Below are positions 1 to 10,520 of a stretch of 64,000 nt of DNA, one piece after another. Positions within the stretch are counted from its first letter, which is position 1; every line of letters starts with the position of its first letter. The notes under the pieces were generated by a model. That model was not told where the DNA came from. It saw only the letters and a list, made by a program, of their open reading frames with translations, and did no database searches. Source of the stretch: Lithobates sylvaticus (Eukaryota > Chordata > Amphibia > Anura > Ranidae); contig CM053026.1 of assembly GCA_028564925.1 (NCBI GenBank), forward strand, positions 597,628,161-597,692,160, in the 5' to 3' direction. A program made the translations under genes and the position numbers.

Positions 1-375
1 ACAGATAGGTGGCACTGAGAGGTGGCACTGATGGGTAGCACTGATGGGCACTGATGGTTGGCACTAATGGGCGGCACTGAAGGACCATGGTAGGTGGCAC
101 TGAAGGGAACAGATAGGTGGCACTGATAGACAGTACTGATAGGTGGCACTGTTGATCACTGATGGGTGTCACTGATGGGCACTGGTAGGCGACACTGAAA
201 GGCAGCACTGATCGGGGGCACTGATGATGAGGCACTGATGGGTATTGATTGGCAGCACTGGTGGGCATTGATAGGTGACACTGTTGGGCAAAGGTATGTG
301 GCACTGTGGGCACTGGTAGGTGGCACTGGTGGGTACTAATAGGTGGCACTGGCAGGTGGCACTGGTGGGCACATC
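1..375. repeat. Minisatellite, GGTGGCACTGAT-type units
   Basis: Imperfect tandem copies of a 10-13-bp motif (GGTGGCACTGAT, GGGCACTGATG) fill this stretch and drift in sequence to the right. A minus-strand open frame of 72 codons across it is only a by-product of the repeat. Confidence 0.9.
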
Positions 376-646
376 TGCGGCAGCCACAGCTCTCTATGTG
401 AGGGACCGATGTCCCTCTTACAGAAGCTAGTGATCGGCTTTTTTTCCCCTCACGCTGACAGCATGAGGAAAAAAAAAAAATTACTGATCTCCTGATTACA
501 TCATGTGATCAGCTGTTATTGGCGGACAGCTGATCATGTGGTAAGGGGCCAGGATCGGCCCGGATATCATAGACTCAGTGATCACAGAGCGGCAGATAAG
601 GCCCACACTGTAGCTGTCATTCGGCGCTAGCGCGGTTGGGAGATGG
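1..646. mobile_element. Right part of a TTAA-1-type element (continues left of the window)
   Basis: The segment ends in GGGAGATGG followed by TTAA at 647-650, which resembles the right end of the TTAA-1 copies elsewhere in this window (GAAGTGGTTAA at 46891). It carries the minisatellite of 1-375 and then two inverted repeats: a T-rich/A-rich pair around 439-480 and a pair with GATCAGCTG and CAGCTGATC arms at about 508-538. The left end lies outside the window, so the length is unknown. Non-autonomous; no coding sequence seen. Confidence 0.6.
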
Positions 647-650
647 TTAA

Positions 651-722
651 GCTGGCCATACATGGATTGAAATTCAACTAGTTTAGCATGGACTGGGCGA
701 ATTCCGATCCATGTATGGGCAG
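651..722. repeat. Small foldback element
   Basis: The arms GCCATACATGGAT (654-666) and ATCCATGTATGG (707-718) are inverted copies around a short centre. The left end resembles the element at 8733-9006 (GGTCATACAATG). It starts directly after the TTAA that closes the preceding element. Confidence 0.5.
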
Positions 723-1286
723 GGTGGTTGGTAGAACGACTTCTGTACAATGGTCCTGTTAAAAAAGTTCAGCTCAATTAGCACCACAGATTATAATCAG
801 CAGCACTAATCAGTGTATTCTGACTGCAGGGAAGCCTCCCCACTGTTAGGAATACAAAGGCACAGCGGGACGATTCCCAATCCACCTTGAAGGTGTGGAT
901 GGGGAAATCAAGTCATTTTTTTTTTTGTTTAACCTGCTGGTTAATTCATCTATCTATATGCTGCCTTAGACCTAAAAAAACTGTAATAATGTAATATGAG
1001 GATAAACTTACAAAATCCATGCGGTTTGTATGAAATCAGGCAGGCCCTTGCACTACATAGTTAATGGGACATCTAAGAGATAGTTCAATCAGATTGCATA
1101 GTTTATGGTCTACTTATGTCTTTTTGATACTGCAAAGATTCAATCAAATTTTCTGATTCTGTGAAGAACCGTTTAATCAGATTGCTAATAGTATGGCCAC
1201 CATAAGCTCACTATGCATGTTACAGTCTGACTGTACAATCATCTTAGATCCACCAATACCATGTAATATAAGGATCTACCAAACAT
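723..1286. other. No gene seen
   Basis: AT-rich sequence with short homopolymers. I see no open frame with coding character, no RNA gene and no clear repeat boundary. Confidence 0.6.
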
Positions 1287-1289
1287 TTA

Positions 1290-1673
1290 GGCTACTTGCA
1301 GACTGAGGCGATGGGCGCGCTGGCGGTAAAGCGGCGATATATTTAGCGCCGCTTTACCGTCTTTTTAGCAGCGCTTTTCGGGCGCTAGCGGGAGGTTTTA
1401 CCCCCCGTGAGCGGCCGAAAAAGGGTTACTTTGCGGGCGGGTTTGGAGCGCTGCCCTATTGTTTTCAATGGGAGGGGGCACTTTAGGAGCGGTAAATACA
1501 CCGCTCCTACAGCGCTCCAAAGATGCGGCTTGCAGGAAATTTTTCAGAGTCCTGCAAGCGCACCGCTCCAGTGTGAAAGGCCAAGAGACACAGCAACGGC
1601 TGTTTAAAGGCGCTTTGCAGGTGCTATTTTTAGAACTTTAGCGCCTGCAAATCGCCTCAGTGTGAAAGGGGCC
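1290..1673. mobile_element. TWA-A MITE, Harbinger-like, copy 1
   Basis: Palindromic GC-rich element. The left end GGCTACTTGCAGACTGAGG is a diverged form of the family end; the right end is CCTCAGTGTGAAAGGGGCC. Flanks are TTA (1287-1289) and TTG (1674-1676), a 3-bp duplication with one change. It holds the family's internal blocks: TATATTTAGCGCC, AATGGGA and GCGCACCGCTCCAGTGTGAAAG. A 3-bp TWA target is known for PIF/Harbinger elements, hence the assignment. Non-coding. Confidence 0.75.
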
Positions 1674-1676
1674 TTG

Positions 1677-2955
1677 CCCTGAACTTAGCAGGGTGAGGGA
1701 ACCCACCTTCCAGGTTTTGCTTTATTATGAACTATTCCATCAGGAAAGTCCTCGCACTACATAGTTGTTGGTGGATATAAAGGAGAAGCTCCCATGATTC
1801 TTATTTCTCTTTTATATGATGGTGCATAATAATTCTAATTAATTGCATGTGACAGATGGATCCCTCATCAAAATAAATATTACTATTATCAGTGATGATG
1901 AACCTTTGCACTCCAGATCAGATACACTGCAGAGTGCATAAGCATCATGGGAAATGTAGTTCCAAACATCTGGGGTGCCAAGGTTCGCCTTCACTGCTTA
2001 TTATACAGGACTTGTATAGCGCCAACAGTTTCCTGGAGTTGGCCTTTACCGGAGATACAGTACATCCAATCCCATGCAGAGTGGTACAGGGGGCCCCGCT
2101 TACAATACAAGCCCTAATGGAGGGCCCATTCACATTTCCCTGAAGCCCAAACCGTTGCTGCCCACCCAGCGTTTTGGGCTGAAGAGCCGTGCGACATGGA
2201 CGGCAAGATGTTTTGTTTGATTCCTTTTTTTTTGGACTCACCTTTATTTTATATGTACAAAGTGGCGGTGCGTTGTGTTTGCTGTGCAGTGATATGTGCG
2301 ACCGTGCAGAACAGTGCGATATTATGCAAAAATGTTGCATAATATCTCACAGCTCTGGAAAGCAGAGTAACACTGCATCTTGGTCTGAATGTGACACACA
2401 GAAAATTATCGTTTTCTGTGCATAATTGCAGTTACCTGTGTTTATCCATGAGCAAAGATGCAGGAGACTGCACATGGTGTGAACGGGCAACATGTCTCAT
2501 AAACAATGCCGCCATCTTTACACAAAATACTTATTTTCACCTTCTTTCATCCTTTGCAACATATTAATGCTGCTGGTCTCCTGCAACCTCTTTGCAGCCA
2601 CTTCTTGTCTACATGTATGCACTCAAGCAATGGCTGCATGACATTTCTCAGGGAGGGGTTTCTGATGGTGACAACACAGTCACAATGCTTTACAGTGGAT
2701 CTTCAAACATTAAACAGCCCTATAACACTTATATCATGACAATTGTATAGAAATTGTGTAACTGACTTCTACCAAAGGAACATGTTGGAAAAGCTGCCAT
2801 CGATCAGTGGCTGCAGTTGATTGGCTACAGCACCTGATCAGTGTACATTGACAGTGGTGGGTGCTGCTGCCAGAATACAATGTCCCAGGAGGGGTACATT
2901 TCTCCATTCATCTTGTTTTTGTGGATGAAGATATCTACTTGCTTTCTTTCTCTAT
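1677..2955. other. No gene seen
   Basis: Mixed-composition sequence. Short open frames up to 131 codons exist on both strands, but they overlap each other, lack recognisable domains and I do not call them genes. Confidence 0.5.
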
Positions 2956-2957
2956 TT

Positions 2958-2989
<32 letters not shown>

Positions 2990-2991
2990 TT

Positions 2992-3031
<40 letters not shown>

Positions 3032-3034
3032 TTT
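2956..3034. repeat. (TTTC)n microsatellite
   Basis: About twenty TTTC units with one interruption near 2990. The lysine/glutamate- or phenylalanine/leucine-rich reading frames here come from the repeat. Confidence 0.98.
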
Positions 3035-3240
3035 TGGCTGAAGAAAACAGTGTATAGCCATTTATATGAGATGTTTATTACTGGGTTTACATATACTGAG
3101 CGTGACTGTAAATTGTCACCCTCCAACCATAGTCTCAATTCACATTTAAATTATAACTAAAGGGAAACTTTTTTTTTAGTTTTGGGTGGAGTGGAGAGGG
3201 ATTTCCTGTCAGTTTTTATTGTTTTCTATGCCCCGATTAA

Positions 3241-3693
3241 AGTAGTTGTAAACCCACTTTTTGGACTTCTACCTATAGGTAAGCCTAAAATAAGGCTTAC
3301 CTATAGGTAGTGGAAATATCTCCTAAACGTGCGCCGTTTAGGAGATATTTCACTTGTAGTCCGCCGCAAATTGCTACGGCGCATGCGCAGGGAAGAAACG
3401 AAATTAAATGCTGTTTCTTCCCTAGCCTGTGCCGCTAATCGCGGCTGCCGTGCGCATGTGCGGGAGTGAGGTCACGCCGCTCTGGCGAATCACAGAGCCG
3501 GAGTCCGCGTTCCGGAAGGAAGAGGGGCCAGAAGATGGACACTGTCTACACAGGGGACATCGCTGGATTCTTTTGCAGGTAAGTGGCACATAATGGGCTA
3601 GTTTGCGATGCATACTAGCCCACTATGCTTTTCATTTGCAGGCTTTGCAGCGAGCAAAAGAGGAAGTAAAACCCATCAGGGTTTACTTCCTCT
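3241..3693. mobile_element. TTAA-3 element, copy 1
   Basis: TTAA at 3237-3240 and 3694-3697 flanks inverted ends AGTAGTTGTAAACCC and GGTTTACTTCCTCT. Near the left end, CTACCTATAGGTAAGCC and its inverse form a hairpin, followed by another built on CTCCTAAAC / GTTTAGGAG. The right half contains a perfect splice-donor match (3576-3584), an 11-14-bp-stem hairpin and an acceptor-like CAG (see 3579-3641). TTAA duplication is the signature of piggyBac-type transposition. No transposase is encoded. Confidence 0.8.
3579..3641 (+). other. Intron-like cassette (63 nt) inside TTAA-3
   Basis: The sequence reads CAG|GTAAGT at the left and TTTTCATTTGCAG|G at the right. Between them lies a hairpin, CATAATGGGCTAGT paired with ACTAGCCCACTATG (one mismatch). 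The two other copies of this family (14308-14370 on the minus strand and 15024-15087) have the same order and length. Whether it is ever spliced cannot be told from DNA. Confidence 0.5.
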
Positions 3694-3724
3694 TTAAAGT
3701 GTTAAGTGTTAAGCCAAAGAAGAG

Positions 3725-4088
3725 AAACACTGCCAGACCCTCTATTAGAGCCTGGCAGAGCACACTGCAGTAGTCTTTTATAAAAACGAGCGCTGTAAAT
3801 ACCGATTTACAATGCTCTTCAGGCCAGTCACGTGACTCACGGCCGCTGCATACATCCGATGGATGGCTTCTGCTGGAGGGGCCGTGATCTCCCTCTGACG
3901 TCAGCCGGTGAGATCACGTGTCCGCTCAGCCTCTCCTGCCGTAGCCCCTGGAAATCTGAGCAAGAGTCATGTGACCGCCCGGAAGACAGCGATAAAACGG
4001 TATTTACAGCTCTCTTGTTTTTATAAAAGACTACTACAGTGTGGTATGCCAGGATATGCCAGGATATCATAGAGTGGCTGGCAGTGTC
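3725..4088. mobile_element. Foldback element with about 100-bp arms
   Basis: The left arm (ACACTGCCAGAC ... GTAGTCTTTTATAAAAAC) is matched in inverted order by the right arm (GTTTTTATAAAAGACTAC ... GGCTGGCAGTGTCC). The best-matched 50 bp lie at about 3757-3808 and 3995-4052. The GC-rich centre has CpG-rich sequence. No coding capacity. Confidence 0.7.
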
Positions 4089-4429
4089 CATTTACAATTT
4101 TTCATTTTACTAATAGCGGCGGAGGGGGGCTGTGTAGACGGAGACACACAGACACAAGATGACAGGCAGGGAGGTGGGTGAGGGGGAGAGAGGAGAGCAG
4201 AGGGGACAGCAGCGTATAACGGAGGGACGCAATCAGACCACAGTGATCAGGGCTCAGCAGCCCTGATTTTCGTGGTCTGTATAGAGGGGGCATACAGGAA
4301 GTGGAGGGTTCAGGGATTTTTTTTTTACAGTTTAGAGGGGGGCAGATTACACAGCACAAGCACTGTGCTGTGTAATCTGCTTTCAGGGACCAGGAAATCA
4401 AATTTTTTTTTTCTGGGTTAACAAACACT
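4089..4429. other. Non-coding stretch with a perfect 16-bp hairpin
   Basis: No gene. Positions 4342-4357 (GCAGATTACACAGCAC) pair perfectly with 4365-4380 around a 7-nt loop. The rest is purine-rich and probably belongs to an unresolved MITE. Confidence 0.6.
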
Positions 4430-4433
4430 TTAA

Positions 4434-4883
4434 AGCGGGAGTTCTTCCATTTTTTTTTTTTTTTAAAGTCAGCAGCTACAAATACTGCAGCTGCTGACTT
4501 TTAAAATATGGACACTTACCTGTCCAGCATGCCTGCGATGTCGGCACCCGAAGCCGATCTGTTGCTCGGCTCTCAGGTGCTGCCGCCGCCATCTTTGGTA
4601 TGGGATTCAGGAAGTGAAGCCGCCCGGTTCCCTACTGCACATGCGCAAGTCGCGCTGCGCAATACAGACATCCATGCTGTCTCTGGGATCCGTGTGTTTC
4701 CCAGCGGGGGGGGGGGGGGGGCAGGAAGTGGAGTAAATACCTGCAGATTCTGCGGCTATCTATGCCTGGAAGTGGGTGCAGATACCTGTCACCCCCCCTC
4801 CCACCTGAAAGGTTCCAATTGTGGCACCGGAGGGGGGGAGGGTTCCGATGAGCGGAAGTTCCACTTTAGGGTGGAGCTCCGCT
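4434..4883. mobile_element. TTAA-4 element, copy 1
   Basis: TTAA at 4430-4433 and 4884-4887. The ends AGCGGGAGTTC and GGTGGAGCTCCGCT are inverted relatives. Near the left end is the hairpin built on GTCAGCAGCT and AGCTGCTGAC. A minus-strand splice-donor match ACTTACCTG (CAG|GTAAGT) sits at 4514-4522. A G-run of about 14 lies at 4708-4721. The copy at 10593-11052 has the same parts. Confidence 0.8.
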
Positions 4884-5150
4884 TTAAGGAGATTCACATT
4901 CTCTCTTTGTCCTGTTTACCATTATCATTGAAAGTGAAAGTAAAAGAAAATCCAAAATTTAGGGTTGTTCCCAGAAAAGTAATAGGGTAAATCTTCCAAT
5001 GGGGACACTAGTTCTGGTGACCTGGGGGTCCCCAAGGGATTCCGTTAGTTTGCAGGGATTTCCTCTCACTTGCTGTTTGGCTATGGGACAGGAAGTGAAG
5101 GGTAATCTTCACAATAGGACACAGCGAAACCAAAAAAAAAAAAAACCTGA

Positions 5151-5465
5151 CAGGGGTTATAACCCTCTCTTAAGCCTATTACACACAGGTCGAATTTCTG
5201 GTAACATCGAGCAGTTTAATAAAAAACGGCCAACATTCGGCCTGTGTGTATGGCAGCCGGTTTCATAGAAGCCAGCCAAATGGCTTCGGCTGGAGAACCA
5301 GCAGCCGACCGGCTCCTGATCAGCCAATGGCTGAGAGCGCTTACCGGAGTGTTCTGATGGGGGGGGGGGGCATCCCTCTGTCAGAACACAAGAGCTCAGC
5401 GGGTGAGATTGCTGTACTAACATCAGATCATTAGTACAGCGGCTCCGACTAGAGCTTTCAGTTAT
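5151..5465. repeat. Interspersed repeat, TTACACACAGG-type
   Basis: Begins near TAAGCCTATTACACACAGG and contains CTGTCAGAACACA-AGAGCTCAGCGGG and a TTAGTACAGCGGCTCC block. The same blocks occur at 14105-14260 and, more loosely, around 49835-50030, so this is a dispersed non-coding family. Ends are not resolved. Confidence 0.55.
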
Positions 5466-5520
5466 TTTCTTTCAACCCGCTAGGTTATACAGAGTATATG
5501 CTGTTCAACCCAGCGGTATG

Positions 5521-5640
5521 CTAGTACAGAGTATATACTGGTGCATTTCGGCTACAAAGCCTTTATTAAAGTCTGCTTTGATGAAGGCTTCATAGCCGAA
5601 ATGCGTCAGATAATACTCTGTACCTGTATCCATGTTAGCG
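5521..5640. repeat. Two opposed hammerhead-like segments
   Basis: On the plus strand TTGATGA-AGGC-TTCATA-GCC-GAAA-TGCGTC lies at about 5577-5608. Just upstream (about 5534-5562) the inverse complement of a similar segment occurs (GCATTTCGGCTACAAAGCC). The core CUGAUGA expected for a hammerhead ribozyme has U for C at its first position here, so this copy is probably inactive. AATAAA follows at 5641-5646. Confidence 0.4.
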
Positions 5641-5646
5641 AATAAA

Positions 5647-6225
5647 GTACTTTTATTTAAGAGCATGCCAAGTTGCAAGACATTCTTGATTAAGAAAAAA
5701 ACTAGTGGTGTGTACCAAGCTGTACTCGTTTCAAAATGAAAAAAAAAAAGTTTTGCCTATAGTTCTACTTTAACACAAGGAGAAGAATATTCAACTTCAT
5801 TTTTAAATCTTATTGGGGCTAAAAAAACACATCCACTAATAACTAAATATAAGATCCTCAAAACTTTTCTGGTTATGCTGTTGGTGGTGTGAAGCCTGGA
5901 GGGGTTAAAAATCTCACATCCACTGATATCTGTCACGGAAATACATAGAGAAATTGCTAGATCATTTTTTGAGCTTTTGAGCTATTATACATGTGAAACA
6001 CATTATGTCATAAAATGTGACATTGTGGGATTGCTTGGGGCAGACCACATAGCATTGAGTCTTTTGTGTTTTAATTACACTTGATCTTTGCAACAAGTGC
6101 AACAATTTTATGGTTTATAGCTACAACAAAACAGACAGTCACAACTGTCCCATGTACTGTAGTTGGCAGAACTATTGTATCTGTGTTACAAAGCCTAAAG
6201 CTGGCCATAGAGAGATCCAAACATG
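5647..6225. other. No gene seen
   Basis: AT-rich. The last 30 bases before 6226 (AAAGCTGGCCATAGAGAGATCC) look like an end of the GCTGGCCATA family, cut off by the Tc1 insertion. Confidence 0.5.
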
Positions 6226-6264
6226 TACAGAGAGGGAAAAAGTATTTGATCCCCTGATGATTTT

Positions 6265-6354
6265 TTTTTTTTTATACATCAACAGTTTATTGAAGTCATA
6301 TTCAATTCTACAGATCAAAGCATATAGCAAGAACGGTGTAACACATCATACATC
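6265..6354 (-). mobile_element. Short 5'-truncated retro-insert in the Tc1 end
   Basis: The Tc1 end is interrupted by about 90 bp. The sequence CCCCTGATGATTTT occurs on both sides (6251-6264 and 6355-6368), a target duplication of up to 14 bp. Read on the minus strand the insert ends with AATAAA, about 14 nt of sequence and then a run of A. This is the form left by LINE-driven reverse transcription of an RNA 3' end. The source could be a LINE tail or a host mRNA tail. Confidence 0.75.
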
Positions 6355-6426
6355 CCCCTGATGATTTTGTATGTTTGCCCACTGAAAAAGAAATTATCAG
6401 TCAATCATTTTAATGGTAGGTTTATT

Positions 6427-7509
6427 TTAACAGTAAAAGACAGAATAATAACAAACATATCGAAAAAAGCGCATTAAAAAAAAAAAAAAGTTATAAATTG
6501 ATTTGCATTTTAATGAGTGAAATAAGTATTTGACCCCATCACAAAACATGACTTTGTACTTGGTGGCAAAACACTTGTTGGCAATCACAGAGGTCAGATG
6601 TTTCTTGTAATTGACCACCAGGTTTGCACACATCTCAGGAGGGATTTTGTCCCACTCCCCTTTGCTGATCCTCTCCAAGTAATTAAGGTTTTCGAGGCTG
6701 ACGTTTGGTAGCTTGTACCTTCAGCTCCCTCCACATATTTTCTATGGGATTAAGGTCTGGAGACTGACTAGGCCACTCCAGGACCTTAATGTGCTTCTTC
6801 TTGAGCTACTCCTCTGCTGCCTTGGCCATGTGTTTTGGGTCATTGTCATGCTGGAATACCCATCCACGACCCATTTTCAATGCCCTGGTTGAGGGAAGGA
6901 GGTTCCCACCCAAAATTTGACGGTACATGGCGCCATCGATCGTCCCTTTGATACGGTGAAGTTGTCCTGTCCCCTTAGCAGAAAAACACCACCAAAACAT
7001 AATGTTTCCACCTCCATGTTGGACGGTGGGGATGGTGTTCTTGGGGTAATTGGCAGCATTTCTTCTCCTCCAAACATGGAGAGTTCAGTTGATGCCAAAG
7101 AGCTTGATTTTGGTCTCATCTGACCACAACACTTTCATCCAGTTCTCCTCTGAATCATTCAGATGTTCATTAGCAAACTTCAGACAGGGCCTGTACTTAT
7201 GTTTTTTTGAGCAGGGGGACTGCGGGTGCTGTAGGATTTTAGTCCTTCACGGCATAGTGTGTTACCAATTGCTTTCTTGGTGACTATGATCCCAGCTGCC
7301 TTGAGATCATTGACAACATTCTCTTGTGTAGTTCTGGGCTGATTCTTCACCGTTCTCATTAACATTAAAACTCCACGATTTGAGATCTTGCATGGAGCCC
7401 CAGACCGAGGGAGATTGACAGTTATTTTGTGTTTCTTCTGTTTGCAAAAAATCGCACCAACTGTTGTCACCCTCTCACCAAGCTGCTCAGCGATGGTCTT
7501 GTAGCCCAT
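6427..7509 (-). pseudogene. Tc1-type transposase remnant
   Basis: The amino-terminal helix-turn-helix part reads from 7509 to 7180 ([20 protein letters not shown] ... [14 protein letters not shown]). The catalytic part is recognisable at 7000-6806 ([22 protein letters not shown]) and the carboxyl end at 6678-6600. The pieces lie in different frames with stops between them, so no functional protein is made. In intact relatives this is a DD34E integrase-fold transposase that cuts at TA. The family is certain; the loss of function is clear. Confidence 0.88.
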
Positions 7510-7921
7510 TCTAGCCTTTGTCTAGGTCTACAATCTTGTCCCTGATATCCTTGGACAGCGCTTTGGTTTTGGCCACGGTGGACAGATGGGAATCTGATTA
7601 ATTGATTGCTTCTGTGGATAGGTGGCTTCTATACATGTAACAAGCTGAGACTGGGAGCACTCTCTTAAAGGGAGTGCTCCTAATCTCACCTCGTTACCTG
7701 TATAGAAGACACCTGGGAGCCAGAAATCTGGCTGATTGATAGGGGATAAAATACTTATTTCTCTCATTGATATGCAAATCAATTTATAACTTTTTTGAAA
7801 TGTGTTTATTCTGTCTCTCACTGTTAAAATAATCCTACCAATTATAGAGTGATTATTTCTTTGTCAGTGGGCAAACGTACAAAATCAGCAGGGGATCAAA
7901 TACTTTTTTCCCTCACTGTAA

Positions 7922-8292
7922 GCCCCCGTACACACAGTCGGACATTCCGATCACCAAATCCGTTGGATAATTTCCGACGGATTTTGTCCGAAACTGGTGT
8001 TGCACACACACGGTCAGACAAAGTTGTCGGAAAATCCGATCATTCCGAATGAGGTACAAAACGTACGACGGGACTACGTACAGGGCAGTAGCCAATTGCT
8101 TTCGTCTCCAAATTTCTTCTGAGCACGCGTGGCACTTTGTGCTTCGGAATTCTCTACACACGATCAGAAAAAGTCGGATTTTGTTGTCGGAAAATTTTAG
8201 ATCCTGCTAGAGCCCACACATGATCGTATTTTCCGACAACATAATCCGATCGGACTTTTTCCATCGGAATATCCGACCGTGTGCACGGGGTA
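7922..8292. mobile_element. TWA-B MITE, copy 1
   Basis: Ends GCCCCCGTACACACAGTCGG and CCGACCGTGTGCACGGGGTA are inverted; TAA (7919-7921) and TTA (8293-8295) flank. Internally rich in TCCGA/TCGGA blocks that fold back across the whole element. The left TAA overlaps the TA of the neighbouring Tc1, so the two elements abut exactly. Confidence 0.85.
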
Positions 8293-8354
8293 TTAGTCCA
8301 CCACTCTCTTGCCATTGCTAAATAATGGCTTTGAGTCACTTCCTTGGCTTCTTA

Positions 8355-8728
8355 GGCCCCTTTCACACTGGGGCTGGGAGCCGCGGTGACGGTAATGCAG
8401 CGCTATATTTAGCTCTGCTTTACCGTCGTTTTAACTGCGGTATTCGGCCGCTAGCGGTGCGGTTTTACCCCCCCACGAGCGGCCGAAAAAGGCGGTATTG
8501 CCGCGGTTTTACCGCAGGTTTCCCATTCAAATCAATGGGAAGGAGCGGTATAGGAGCGGTGAACACACCGCTCCTATACCGCTCCAAAGATGCTGCTAGC
8601 AGGACTTTTTTTGCTGTCCTGCTAGCGCACCGCTCCAGTGTGAAAGCCGGCGGGAGTGAATGGGGCAGGATTTTTTCAGGCGGTATACAGGCGCTATTTT
8701 TGAAAAACGCCCCAGTGTGAAAGGGGCC
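8355..8728. mobile_element. TWA-A MITE, copy 2
   Basis: Perfect TTA duplication (8352-8354, 8729-8731). Ends GGCCCCTTTCACACTGGGG and CCCCAGTGTGAAAGGGGCC are perfect inverted repeats. Internal palindrome centred near 8570 (AGGAGCGGTATAGGAGCGGT ... inverse). Confidence 0.92.
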
Positions 8729-8732
8729 TTAA

Positions 8733-9006
8733 GGTGGTCATACAATGCTTGAAATTCATCAGTAATTGGCCAAAATTTGAGGTGTAGATGGCCCTTTTTA
8801 GCATACTGGAAAATTCACAGCCAAACAATGATTGCGTCCAATCAGATGCAGACACTGTCAGAACTCTGACTGCCACATGTGCTGCCCGGCAGGGAAGATC
8901 CCTTTATCCACGCTGTTTATTTAACGGGGATGGGGAGACTACTGATTTCTTTCATTCAGCTTGCAGGGCTGAAGGAGAGAAATTGAAGTGTATATGGCCA
9001 GCCCTC
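8733..9006. mobile_element. MITE of the GGTCATACA / TATGGCC type
   Basis: Left end GGTGGTCATACAATGCTTG, right end GTGTATATGGCCAGCC, partly inverted. It follows the preceding TWA-A element by 1-2 bases. Ends are approximate. Confidence 0.5.
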
Positions 9007-10061
9007 TACTTCCTATACAGTAAGATCTCCCTGTCCCAGTTCATTACTCTATTCCTGTCCAATAAAAGTCTACAGTGTTTCAATCCACCTTTGCACGTTC
9101 TACCTTCTCCTGTTGCATTCTCCATAATATAAAAATAAAGAGTGGGACTTCCTCATAATGGTCAATCACCAAAAAATTCAAGATTGCACCAATAGAGCCT
9201 CTGAGAGGTCTAGGAATATCAGGTTGTTTACCTTTCCGGTATCAAATTTGGTTGGACTGGTCTTTTAACTAATTAGGGATAATTATAAAACATATATGTA
9301 ATTAGGGGTTTAGCAAAATAAATGTAATACTGTTAATATATTTAGGAAACACTCAAATGCACATTTGCCGTAAATACCCAATCCACATGCACAGTTATTT
9401 AAAATGCGTTTCAGGCCTTCCTAATTCAGAGCTTGTAGACACATATACAGTCCCTGCGCCCATAGGGTGTCTAACTGATGTGTTCACCACTTTTGGAAAT
9501 TCCTAGTAGAGGATGTACAGCACAACATAACACACCTTTCAATAAAGAAGTGTAGGATTAATGTAATTAGCTCATTAAGAACTAGATGCCTATTGTCTTG
9601 TGACTGGGATCTTGGATAATAGTTGGGCTGCCTTTGGATAACTTTAAACTACAGCCAAGAACCTTGGAGGATTGGAGGACCTCCAACTATAGAAGAGTGT
9701 GATAGGTTGGGACTTTGTTTAGCCAGCTGGGTGTTATTTTTCCCTGTAATTAGCATAATCACTGCTATTAGCATCTCACATACAAATTCATGTCCTTTAG
9801 AACCAAGCCTCAATGTAATCACTGCTAATTACATCCAAAAAGAATCTGCTAAAAGACTAATTAAGGCCAGGACCTAGAGTGGTCAGTATTTCACGAGGAC
9901 AGAAGCTGTGCCTTCATTCAGTGTTAATACACATTTTTTTCATATGCAAATAGGAAACAAAACATGCTATACATAACAAAACTATACTATACATTCTTTT
10001 TGCACAAAATACCTTTGGCAACTGTGTTGGCTCAAAGAGCATGTGGACACCACACTTTGCT
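9007..10061. other. No gene seen
   Basis: AT-rich unique-looking sequence with short imperfect repeats of GCTAATTA type. An 84-codon plus-strand open frame at 9623-9877 has no domain I recognise and is not called. Confidence 0.5.
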
Positions 10062-10520
10062 TTAAGCACTTGCCAACCGCATAATGCCACTATACAGCGG
10101 TAAAGTGGCTCTCCTGTGCTGGATCATGTACCTGGTACGTGATCCGGCACTTCCAGGTAGCGGGGTGCGCTGTCTGTGCTCTGATTAGACACAGCACAAG
10201 CTGATCAGCGGGTGCCAGCCAATAGATGACTGCTGGCACCCGCTGATTGGTGAGGACGACAGAACAGATCTCTGCATATATAAACAATACAAAGCTCTGT
10301 GCTGTCAGTGCAGATTTTGTTTGCCTACAAAGGAATAAAAACCATTACAGCCCTTAGTAAAAGCACCAGTACACACATAAACACAGGTTAGACTTGCATT
10401 TATCCCTTTGATCACTCTAGATGTTTAACCCCTTCCCAGCCAGTGTAATTAGTACAGTGACAGTGTATATTTTTAGCACTGATCATTGTACTAGTGTCAC
10501 TGGTTCCCACAAAGTGTCAG

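Larger units (their letters stand above)
6228..7918 (-). mobile_element. Tc1/mariner-type DNA transposon, decayed
   Basis: TA dinucleotides at 6226-6227 and 7919-7920 flank long inverted ends: CAGAGAGGGAAAAAGTATTT at the left and its inverse AAATACTTTTTTCCCTCACTG at the right. The ends extend over about 200 bp and repeat the block AAATAAGTATTTGACCCC / GGGATAAAATACTTATTT. Length about 1.69 kb, close to intact Tc1 elements plus one small insert (6265-6354). The transposase on the minus strand is broken. The element abuts a TWA-B MITE at its right. Confidence 0.92.

Noticed and set aside
2825-3160. Lysine/glutamate-rich and leucine/phenylalanine-rich frames
   Set aside because: Translations of the (TTTC)n microsatellite.
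9623-9877. 84-codon frame with a hydrophobic middle
   Set aside because: Short, no homologous motif known to me, no splice or promoter context.
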